A DNA stretch of 64,000 nucleotides, taken from contig CAWATZ010000001.1 in assembly GCA_963784995.1 (NCBI GenBank), positions 620,001 through 684,000 on the forward strand. Reading direction: 5' to 3'. The translations under genes were made by a program, and so were the position numbers. Under the pieces are notes generated by a model. That model made no database searches, was not told where the DNA came from, and saw nothing but the letters and a program-made list of their open reading frames with translations. Every line of letters begins with the position of its first letter. Positions within the stretch are counted from its first letter, which is position 1. Of this stretch, positions 8,647-17,864 are shown piece by piece. Source of the DNA: CAWATZ01 sp963784995 (GTDB lineage: Bacteria > Planctomycetota > Planctomycetia > Gemmatales > Gemmataceae).

Positions 8647-9846
8647 ATGCCAGGCACCCGTCTCATCCTGGTGGGGAGCAGCGAGGAATTCAACCAGGAG
8701 ATGCAAGCCTTTCTCGCAGGCTTTTGCAAGCCCTCACCCCCTTTTTATTCTTTCCACGCGGCGCGCGAGCAGCTGGGCTCATTCGGCCAGCACCTGTTGC
8801 TCTGCCTGTCCGCTTCCGCCAGGGACCTGGCGGAGATCGCCGTCCTGATCCGGAACGTCCGGCGCGTGGCCTGGCCGCAGGCCATTCTGGTCCTGGAGAA
8901 GGAAGCGGTCCAGCGCGACAAGCGCCTGGAGTTGCCGGACACCTCCGTGCTGCGTCTGCAATGGCCCAGCCAGGCCGCCACCCTGGAAAGTTGCCTCCGG
9001 GAACCTGAGGGGCACGAGGCCCGTCTGCCCGCTTCCCCGTCCTCGACCAGCCCCAAGGGGCTCTGCACGACCGAACTGATTGCTCAGGAACTGCTGGCGC
9101 AGACTCCATCGCTGGAAGGACTGATGGAGGGGCTGTCCATCGCTGTCAGCCATGACGTGACGGTGCTGCTGACGGGCGAGACGGGCACCGGCAAGACCCG
9201 GCTGGCCCGGCTGATCCACGAGCACTCGCAACGCAAGGACCAGCCCTTGCTGGTGGTCCCCTGTGGCGCCCTCTCCTCCAACCTGGTGGAGAGTGAGTTG
9301 TTCGGCCACGTCCGCGGCGCCTTCACCGGAGCCGACCGGGCCAAGGTGGGCAAGTTCGAGGCGGTGGGCAAGGGCACCTTGCTGCTGGACGAGATCGACA
9401 CGCTGGGACTGGAGCAGCAGGCCAAACTGCTGCGGGTCATCGAGACCGGCGCCTACGAAGCGGTGGGCAGCAACCAGACGCTGCACTGTCGCGGCCGGAT
9501 CATCGCTGCCAGCAACTGGGACCTGGAGCAAGCGGTGGAGCAGCACAAGTTCCGCCAGGACCTGTACTATCGGCTCAGCGTCCTGACCTTGTATCTGCCG
9601 CCCTTGCGCGAGCGGGTCCAGGACATTGCCCCGCTGGCCCGCAGCATCGTGGCTCGTTTCTGTACTCAGTGGCATAAAGGGATCTTTGCCATCCACGCGG
9701 AGGCGTTGGCGGCCTTGAAGGCGTTTGCCTGGCCGGGGAACATCCGCCAGCTGGAGAACGTGCTGCAGCAGGCGGTGCTGTTCTGCAAAGGCACCGAACT
9801 GTTGCCCCAGCATTTGCCCCCGCGCATCCGCGAACTCTCTGCCTAG
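8647..9846 (+). CDS. Sigma-54 enhancer-binding protein copy 3, truncated, no DNA-binding domain
   Basis: This 399-residue protein is nearly identical to copy 2 through the receiver-like domain and the AAA+ domain (GETGTGKT, GAFTGA and LLLDEID all intact) but stops at PPRIRELSA, before the linker and the Fis-type helix-turn-helix. Homology to copy 2 at the DNA level also stops here, so a duplication breakpoint rather than a point mutation removed the end. Such a protein could still form mixed hexamers with copies 1 and 2, or activate from solution, or act as a dominant-negative partner. It converges on the DUF4954-like gene, whose stop is about 33 bases away. Confidence 0.88.
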   Translation: MPGTRLILVGSSEEFNQEMQAFLAGFCKPSPPFYSFHAAREQLGSFGQHLLLCLSASARDLAEIAVLIRNVRRVAWPQAILVLEKEAVQRDKRLELPDTSVLRLQWPSQAATLESCLREPEGHEARLPASPSSTSPKGLCTTELIAQELLAQTPSLEGLMEGLSIAVSHDVTVLLTGETGTGKTRLARLIHEHSQRKDQPLLVVPCGALSSNLVESELFGHVRGAFTGADRAKVGKFEAVGKGTLLLDEIDTLGLEQQAKLLRVIETGAYEAVGSNQTLHCRGRIIAASNWDLEQAVEQHKFRQDLYYRLSVLTLYLPPLRERVQDIAPLARSIVARFCTQWHKGIFAIHAEALAALKAFAWPGNIRQLENVLQQAVLFCKGTELLPQHLPPRIRELSA

Positions 9847-9879
9847 CCACAGGCGGACCTGCAAAAGCAAACCCTCCTG

Positions 9880-11942
9880 TCAGCCGGGCACCAGGATGAG
9901 GTTGGTCTGGGGCGAGCCGGGACATCCGGAAGGAGTCCGCCGGTCGATCCCGCTCTCTTCCAGACAGAAGAGCAACTGCTGGATCTCCCCCTGCAGTTTC
10001 CGAGTTTCCTCCCAGGTCCGCAGGACGAACGGGTCCTGAGCGGCGGGAACGTGTGCGTCCGCATAGTCAGCAATGATGGCGGCGCCACGCACGTCATCCT
10101 TGGCTTTGGAAGACTCCACGGCGCGGGCGATCTTCTCCAGCATCTCGGGAAGCAAGGCAAGGCTGACGCCACCTCCACGTGACCGAACTCCTGGAGAATG
10201 CGCCGCTGGTGTTCCCAGGGGTGTCCCTCCACCGGAAGAGACAGCACGGAATCCCATGGGCCACGGTGCCCGTCCCGCAGCAGTTCCTCCAGCCGCTGTT
10301 TCAAACCGAGCAGCGTGGCATGGTGGATGAAGAAGCGATAGGCCTCGATGGCAGCGAGGCGGTGTTCTTCCAGCAGATAGTTTTTCCCCAGCCCCTCCAC
10401 GTCACGCTCGGTGTAAACCTCCCTGGGCTGGGCCGCCTCCAGGCGACGGACGCTGTCGCGCATCAGATCCACCAGGCTCGGCCGAAACACCTCCAGCTGC
10501 AGCGAGGTTCGCCGGGCTTGGTTGCGGGTCCGGAATTTGGCCTCTCTCCGCTTGATGCAGTAGAGGTTCTCGAGCAGCATCCAGGCGGGCTGGATCTGGT
10601 TGCAGGCGAGGGAAAGATCGTGCAAGCGTGCGGAAGGAACGCTGATCAGAGAGAAGGGGAAGGCAACCTGTTGCGGCAGGGTCGTGACGTTGCAGGCAAT
10701 CAGCGTGTAGGGCGCCCGGCTGAAGTCCGCGGGGTACTTGACGCTCGCGCCGAGCCCCAGAAACAACCCTTCGCCGGGAAGGAACTCCTGATCCGGGGCC
10801 TTGGAAGTATGGTTGGCGCCGGCGTTGACACCCGAGCTGACATTCCCCTTGCCCTCTGGCCAGAGGGTGGCGATCAGCAGCGCCTGGTGGTGAAAGCCGA
10901 CGAACGGGCCGAGCAGGCTGGAGGTGACTTCGCCGACGGCCACCCCCGTGTTGGGCCCGACGATGCTGGCCGTCACCTTGGCCTGGCGCTCGGCGTGGGC
11001 GCTCTCCGTCAGGACGCTCCGTTCGAGCAGCGCCATGGTCTCCACCCGGCTCCCCCACTGCAGCAGCGAGTGACTGACACAGGCGCCGGTGCGGACCTGG
11101 ACCGGCTGGTCCGGGTCGCTCAGCAGTGTGCTGTCGGTGATCGCGGTCGCCCCATCGACCAGGGCGTTCGGCCCGAAGTAGGTGTTCTCGATTTGCGCGG
11201 TGTTCCGGATGCTGGTGCGGGGACCAATGACACCGCGCGGGGAACAGGCCAGGGCGGAGTACTCCGCCACGGCGCGCTGATACTCCCGGAGGAAGTCGGC
11301 AAGGTGCCGGGAAAACGCAACGGTTGCCGCCACTTCGACGTCGATCTCGGCATAGACCGGAACTTCCCGGCCGCCGACTTCCGGGCCAAGGGGCAGCACG
11401 GTGCCGTTGCCGAAGCTCGTCTGGGATGCACACGTGAGGGTGCCGCAGTTGAGAAGCACGCTCTCCTCGCCGACGACGTAGTTGGCCAGCAGTTTCACGT
11501 CGCGGATCAGAACGTCCGGCCCAACGACGCAGTTGGCGAGCGTGCTGTGTTCGATGCCGGAAGGGAGAAGCACTCCCGGAGCCACCGGGACGGGCCTGGT
11601 GAACCTCCCCAGGATCACGTCCCCATGAAAACTGGATTGCCGGACGGCCCGGCAATAGAACCCGTCCGCCACCCAGACTCGCGACCAGTCGGAGGAAGAG
11701 TTCCCCAGTTCCTCCAGTCCACGGATCTCTTCGCGGGACAGGGGACGGATTGGCACCTCCCGCAGCACCAACGACCGGCCCAGGTCCCACCGGACGATGG
11801 CCACGGTGTGCAGGAACGTGGAAGAGGCAAGGACGTTCCGCAGCCGGGACAGGACGTTCGCCGGGGTCAGCAGGTCGCTCCGGCTGCGGGAAGTCGGGCC
11901 CCCGTTAGACCCCGGTTTCCCTGGATGAGTCAGTCGAACCAC
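9880..11942 (-). CDS. DUF4954-like left-handed beta-helix protein, frameshift near C-terminus
   Basis: The protein of about 685 residues shows repeated hexapeptide-like strands (VVGPDVLIRDVKLLANYVVGEESVLLNC, IGPRTSIRNTAQIENTYFGPNALVDGA) typical of left-handed beta-helix acyltransferase-like folds, and its overall plan resembles DUF4954 proteins, which have no established reaction. A GTG at 11942, eight bases after AGGAG, is the best start. Near 10170 the frame shifts at a CCTTG-CCTTG doublet, after which the other frame continues convincingly (LLPEMLEKIARAVESSKAKDD) to the stop at 9880. Read without the shift, a low-complexity tail would run past 9880. A role in cell envelope sugar acylation is only inference. 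Confidence 0.65.
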
Positions 11943-12028
11943 AGTCTGCTCTCCTGTTGGAAGTGTGCAAAGCAGAGAGGACGTTGTCAGCAATGGAGAG
12001 TTCTTCGAGGCATTTACGGATTGACGTA

Positions 12029-12073
12029 GGCCGGCCTTCCCAGGCCGGCCGGGACGGGCGAGGAAGCCCGTCC
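12029..12073 (-). terminator. Two tandem hairpins after the epimerase gene
   Basis: Directly downstream of, and touching, the epimerase stop codon are two GC-rich hairpins: GGACGGGC/GCCCGTCC (12052-12059 with 12066-12073) and GGCCGGCC/GGCCGGCC (12029-12036 with 12043-12050). There is no T-run, so this is a probable but unproven terminator. Confidence 0.45.
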
Positions 12074-13011
12074 TACTTCATTGTGTGGGCTCGCAGAAAA
12101 GCGATGCAACGCTCGAGACCCTGTTTGAGGTCGAAAAAAGGGCAATAACCCAGGTCGGCCTGGGCCAGCGAGCTGTCGCCCTGGCTATGCCGGAGATAAC
12201 CGGGGGGAGCGAGGGCATAGGTCGGTTGAATCGTGGTGCCCAGCAGGGCATTACTGCAATCCACGAGTTCGAGGAAGCTGGTGGGCCGGCCGTTGGAGAC
12301 GTTGTAGACCTTGCCGGACCCACGCCTCACCTGGGCGGCCAGCAGGGTGGCCTGAACCACGTCGTCCACATAGGTGAAGTCGCGCGTTTGCAACCCGTTC
12401 ACGTAAAGGACTGGACTCCGCCCCTGCAGGAGGTTCTCGAGAAACAAGGGGACAACCGCTGTGTGAATGCTGGCCAATTGGCGTGGCCCAAACACGTTGA
12501 AGTAGCGCAGGCGGATGGTCTCCAGGCCGTACAGGCGGGTGAAGGCCACACAGAGCTGTTCGCCGACGAGTTTGGCCACCGCCGTGGGCGAAACCGGATC
12601 GGTCGGGTCGGTCTCGCGCCAGGGCAGCTGGGTGCGATTGCCGTAGGCGCTGGCGCTGCCCGCATAGACGACCCGTTTGACCCCCGCGGCCCGCGCCGAC
12701 AGCAGGACCTGGAGCGTGCCCGTGGCACAGGCCTGGTGGCGCGCCAGGGGATCGGTCGCGTCCAGGTGGACCGAATCGAGGGCCGCCAGGTGGAACACCA
12801 CCTCGACGCCCTGGCTGGCGGCCCGGAGCGTCGCCGCATCGGTAATGTCCCCCCGGATCAGTTCGATCCTGGAGCTGACCTGCTCCAGGTTGCTGGGCGA
12901 GCCGGTGCTGAAGTTGTCGAGGACGCGGACGACATCTCCCCGCGCCACGAGTGCGTCAACAAGATGAGACCCAATGAACCCTGCCCCCCCGGTTACCAGG
13001 CAGACAGTCAT
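12073..13011 (-). CDS. NAD-dependent epimerase/dehydratase lacking the catalytic tyrosine
   Basis: This is an extended short-chain dehydrogenase of the UDP-glucose/UDP-GlcNAc 4-epimerase type. The cofactor site TGGAGFIGSHL starts at residue 7, and RYFNVFGPRQ and TRDFTYVDDVV are family landmarks. The active-site Ser is in YAGSASAYG (about 119-121), but the YxxxK motif reads TAVAK: Thr143 replaces Tyr and Lys147 is kept. Without Tyr the usual hydride transfer should be badly impaired. I chose the ATG at 13011 because the cofactor fold begins right after it. It lies downstream of glmS, which makes the amino sugar precursor. Confidence 0.85.
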   Translation of the reverse strand: MTVCLVTGGAGFIGSHLVDALVARGDVVRVLDNFSTGSPSNLEQVSSRIELIRGDITDAATLRAASQGVEVVFHLAALDSVHLDATDPLARHQACATGTLQVLLSARAAGVKRVVYAGSASAYGNRTQLPWRETDPTDPVSPTAVAKLVGEQLCVAFTRLYGLETIRLRYFNVFGPRQLASIHTAVVPLFLENLLQGRSPVLYVNGLQTRDFTYVDDVVQATLLAAQVRRGSGKVYNVSNGRPTSFLELVDCSNALLGTTIQPTYALAPPGYLRHSQGDSSLAQADLGYCPFFDLKQGLERCIAFLRAHTMK

Positions 13012-13247
13012 GGCACCTCCTGCGAGGCGTTTCCCGGACAGCAATATGGCCGTGACGATACAGGATCGTTTGAACTTGAGTCAAGACAACTCCTCCTGCA
13101 CCATAGCCATAAAAGAGCCGGAAAATCCTCAAAGAGCCGACACCAACGACCGCACCGATTAACAGGGGCTGGGGCTGCAACCGGAGAGCCTCTGAGCGTC
13201 GGCTCTTGCTTGAGATGGTCGATAGCCTGTCGGGTCAAGTTAGGTAA

Positions 13248-15074
<1,827 letters not shown>

Positions 15075-15390
15075 GCGATCTTTCTCCAATCTTCACGGAA
15101 GCGAGGCAGAAACGTCCGGCAGGATGATGCATCGTATCTGTTGCTCGGAAACTGTTCGCCGGCAGCAAGCTGGGGCAGCTCTCGGTCCGGGAGGCGCGTC
15201 CGTGGGGAAGACGAGGACAGCACCGGTCTTGGGAACGAGATCGGCAGCCCTTGAGCTGCCGATCTCTGGACAGCATGGAACGCAATCAGTCGCGTTGGAC
15301 AGCCCTTTAGGGACAGGCGGCCGCGACCCAGGACGGACCCGTTGGGCCAGCCTGCTCTGGCCTAGGTGCTTCTCGAATCCGCGTCTGAGT
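15075..15390. other. Intergenic region between glmS and a PEP-CTERM-like gene
   Basis: The only feature seen is the perfect hairpin at 15237-15266. Both neighbours are on the minus strand, so this stretch is the 3' trailer of the surface protein gene and the upstream region of glmS. No glmS riboswitch-ribozyme could be recognised. Confidence 0.5.
15237..15266 (-). terminator. Hairpin, possible terminator of the upstream PEP-CTERM-like gene
   Basis: Perfect 12-base arms GAGATCGGCAGC / GCTGCCGATCTC surround a 6-base loop, 125 bases after the stop at 15391. It is followed on the minus strand by GTTCCC only, so termination is plausible but weakly supported. Confidence 0.45.
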
Positions 15391-16200
15391 TTACCCTCGC
15401 AGGAGAACCAGGCGGCGACGCAGGTAGAACACACCCAGGACAGGCAGACCGCTCAGAGCCAGCGATAAGCCGGTTGGAGCAGGAGCCGTGGCAGTCGTTC
15501 CTGAACTGCCGTCCGTCAACTTGTCTCCGTTCGCAAGGGTGACCGTCTCGACTTCCGTGAGGGAGTAGGGGATAGGGGTCCCGCTCAGGTAAGCAAGCGA
15601 ATTGCCGCTCGCAGAATTACCAGCGGTAATCGGGCCCAAGGCGATCGTGGGCGTCCCCTGACCCTCCCCGAACTGTTGATTGGTGGTGTCCAGGTAACTG
15701 TTGAACGTGACGGTGGCGCTGTGGGAATTCGTACCAGCAGCGGTTGCCGAGATTGTACTCGCCAGAAGGACAGCCGGCGGACTTGTCGGCTGAGTGAACC
15801 CCGTATCGCCAGAAGTGATCGTCAGCGTACTATTGCCTGTGATGCCAGTCTTGTTCTTGATGGAGAGGCTCGAAAGGTCAATCGAGGCAATGTTGTTGGC
15901 ACCTGGGCTGTTTGAATCCGCGATCGTCGCACTTACCGCGAAGCCACCTGTCGTCCCATTTGGGGAGATAGTCAGACTATTGATCGTGATCGTGCCAGGG
16001 GTGCTAAAATCGATGCTCCCTGCTGCAGGCATTGCTGCTCCGCCGCTGACGCTCACAGATTGCGTCGTCCCATCGATCAGGATCGTTGCACCTCCGTAGC
16101 TGAATTGGACCTCAAAATCGGCCCGGGCGGGCGGTGCCAGCCCGCACATGGCGATCCCCGCGAGGATCGCCCACAAGAACAAGAACTTACAACGCAGCAT
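15391..16200 (-). CDS. Exported protein with PEP-CTERM-like sorting tail (1)
   Basis: The protein of about 270 residues starts with a clear signal peptide (MLRCKFLFLWAILAGIAMCGLAPPARA, then DFEVQF). GAGGAGG lies eight bases before the ATG at 16200, which favours that start over an upstream one. The body is Thr/Ser/Gly-rich with alternating strands and no recognised domain. The C-terminus has the three-part sorting signal: APAPTGLSLALSGLP, a short hydrophobic stretch, then RRRLVLLRG. This Pro-rich variant in place of Pro-Glu-Pro is common in Gemmata relatives. A sigma-54 promoter lies upstream (16468-16483). The exosortase that would process it is not in the window. Confidence 0.75.
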   Translation of the reverse strand: MLRCKFLFLWAILAGIAMCGLAPPARADFEVQFSYGGATILIDGTTQSVSVSGGAAMPAAGSIDFSTPGTITINSLTISPNGTTGGFAVSATIADSNSPGANNIASIDLSSLSIKNKTGITGNSTLTITSGDTGFTQPTSPPAVLLASTISATAAGTNSHSATVTFNSYLDTTNQQFGEGQGTPTIALGPITAGNSASGNSLAYLSGTPIPYSLTEVETVTLANGDKLTDGSSGTTATAPAPTGLSLALSGLPVLGVFYLRRRLVLLRG

Positions 16201-16467
16201 GCAAGAACCTCCTCGAAAGAGGGGAATCGGTGCCAACCACGGTGTTGGCTGGTTAACCGTTCCTCAAGCCAACAGATACGGCGAACTACTGAGACGACAC
16301 ATTGTGCATCCGCACGTCAACTTGGACGCGACAGGAACACTCCCAACCTGCTCGCCTGGTAATTGACGAGGCAGGTCTGGCGATGGGGGCTTGTGGAGCG
16401 GGTGAGACGCTTGCTTCAGATGAGCGCGCACTCCGGTCTGGTGGGTTCCATTCCACTTACTTCACTA

Positions 16468-16483
16468 AGCAAATCCCGGGCCA
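16468..16483 (-). promoter_or_regulatory. Sigma-54 promoter, minus strand, for PEP-CTERM-like protein 1
   Basis: Read on the minus strand the site is TGGCCCGGGATTTGCT, one mismatch from TGGCACG-N4-TTGCW, with correct GG-N10-GC spacing. The leader to the start at 16200 would be about 255 bases. Confidence 0.6.
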
Positions 16484-16624
16484 TTCTCCCTGCGTTGTCG
16501 CTTTTTCCGACCAGAACAGCCAATTCTGGGCTTCACGAAACCTTTACGTCCGCATTATCCGCGAGCACGCAGAAAGGTGAGCCCCCGATTCTTGATCCTT
16601 TCCAGGCAGCTCTGTTAATCACCC

Positions 16625-16639
16625 TTGACAGATTGTCAA
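16625..16639. promoter_or_regulatory. Candidate enhancer palindrome TTGACA-GAT-TGTCAA
   Basis: This perfect 6-base inverted repeat lies about 145 bases upstream of the sigma-54 promoter, a normal position for an EBP site. Its half-sites (TGACA/TGTCA) resemble those of the duplicated cassette but in the opposite orientation, so binding by the same protein is uncertain. Confidence 0.35.
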
Positions 16640-16699
16640 TTCCCTTTACGTGCCTGCGGTATCGGTGATTGAAGCGGGGCAGAAGTGCTGCACCACGCA

Positions 16700-17494
16700 T
16701 TACGCCGGCGACAAGGCCCTTGCTGAAGGACCTTTCCGGCCAAGCCAGGCATAAGCGAGCAGGCTCAGACAACCAACCCCGCCGAGAAGGAAAGTGGGCG
16801 GGACGGGTGCCGCTACCGGGTCGCCTCCGTCAAGCTGGGTAATTTGGTCCTGAATGTTCGGGTTGCTCAACGCCCACAAGTTAGCTGCTTGCAGTAACCC
16901 TGGGTTGTTGTAGACGTACTGTATCCACTGTTCTGCGTCAGTCGTAGCAGTAGAGTTGCCCGATGCCCGGAAGTTCCCAGCGGAAAAAGTGTCGTAGTTC
17001 TTGTCCCCCCAGTCGTACTCAATCTTCCAGATGGCAAGTTGGAACGCCGCCGCCGTGTTACCATCGACGATGGAATTGTAATAGTTCCCCCACAGTTGTG
17101 CGATCGCGGTCGCCTTCGCATCTCCCATGCCGTTGCCGCCTCCGGTTGCTCCCGTTCCTGGATTCGGAGCGCTCGCCAAAGATGTCAGTGTGTAGGTGTA
17201 CTGGCTCCCGGGATTGATGTCTTGAGTCAGCTCGATGCAAAACGTCGTGAACGTCGAGCCAAACCCGGAAGCGGTGGTCTGGTTTGGAACCAGAGCCCAG
17301 TTGATCTCCCCGGGCGTGTAGTTGACCGAGGGTCTTTTGCCATCGCCCAGGTTGATCTTGACGGGAGCCGATGGGTTGAGGGGATCAGTACCGTCCAGCG
17401 TGGCGGTTACGACGTAATCGCCTCGGGCTGGCAACGGGACAACAAAGTACACCAATAGCGCAAACAACCACCATGAACCTCTCGCTGTTCTCAT
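16700..17494 (-). CDS. Exported protein with PEP-CTERM-like sorting tail (2)
   Basis: The 264-residue protein has a signal peptide (WWLFALLVYFVVPLPARG) and a C-terminal hydrophobic helix followed by basic residues (VPPTFLLGGVGCLSLLAYAWLGRKGP). This matches the PEP-CTERM layout, with VPP replacing Pro-Glu-Pro. The middle (FCIELTQDINPGSQYTY, AAAFQLAIWKIEYD, NPNIQDQITQL) resembles the thioester-like or choice-of-anchor domains found in many PEP-CTERM proteins. GAGGACGG precedes the ATG. A near-perfect sigma-54 promoter lies at 17657-17672, so expression is probably controlled together with protein 1. Confidence 0.78.
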   Translation of the reverse strand: MRTARGSWWLFALLVYFVVPLPARGDYVVTATLDGTDPLNPSAPVKINLGDGKRPSVNYTPGEINWALVPNQTTASGFGSTFTTFCIELTQDINPGSQYTYTLTSLASAPNPGTGATGGGNGMGDAKATAIAQLWGNYYNSIVDGNTAAAFQLAIWKIEYDWGDKNYDTFSAGNFRASGNSTATTDAEQWIQYVYNNPGLLQAANLWALSNPNIQDQITQLDGGDPVAAPVPPTFLLGGVGCLSLLAYAWLGRKGPSARALSPA

Positions 17495-17656
17495 CTCTGT
17501 CCGTCCTCTTTGGCGAGAGCATTTCTCGCCTGTTCCGAAGGAAATGGCCTGGATCGCAATGGATCGGTTCCTGGGTGCCTCGTTCCAAGAACCTTGCGAA
17601 TCCGGGCCAGGTAGGTTCCGGTCAGCGGGGGAGGGAAACCGCCGGGAACATACTAA

Positions 17657-17672
17657 AGCAAAGGACGTGCCA
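17657..17672 (-). promoter_or_regulatory. Sigma-54 promoter, minus strand, for PEP-CTERM-like protein 2
   Basis: On the minus strand it reads TGGCACGTCCTTTGCT, a full match to TGGCACG-N4-TTGCW. It would give a leader of about 150 bases before the start at 17494. Confidence 0.8.
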
Positions 17673-17697
17673 CGGCATCGTTCTGCACGATGATCGC

Positions 17698-17713
17698 CTT
17701 GTCACGTCACAAG
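17698..17713. promoter_or_regulatory. Near-palindrome CTTGTcACGTcACAAG beside the promoter
   Basis: The arms CTTGT/ACAAG are symmetric except for one base pair. It sits only about 25 bases above the -24 element, closer than usual for an enhancer, so it may bind a different regulator. Confidence 0.25.
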
Positions 17714-17864
17714 CAATTGTCCTCCAAGGGTTTAGGATAACTCATCGCCATTGATCGACTGCGGGCGCCATCTATCCATGTTTCCGGGAGTTAACGACGG
17801 CAGCAGCGAAAGCGCCAATAAAGCAATCCAGCGCCATCCGCAACCGCCGGGACGCAGCGGCCGG

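Larger units (their letters stand above)
16201..16699. other. Regulatory intergenic region upstream of PEP-CTERM-like protein 1
   Basis: It contains the sigma-54 promoter at 16468-16483 and a palindrome at 16625-16639 at typical enhancer distance. No gene is supported. Confidence 0.55.
17495..17864. other. Regulatory intergenic region upstream of PEP-CTERM-like protein 2
   Basis: It contains the sigma-54 promoter at 17657-17672 and a near-palindrome at 17698-17713, and separates the surface-protein gene from the end of the TPR gene. No gene is supported. Confidence 0.55.

Noticed and set aside
10179..12029. 616-codon open frame on the plus strand
   Set aside because: It is antisense to the DUF4954-like gene, whose minus-strand reading shows regular beta-helix repeats.
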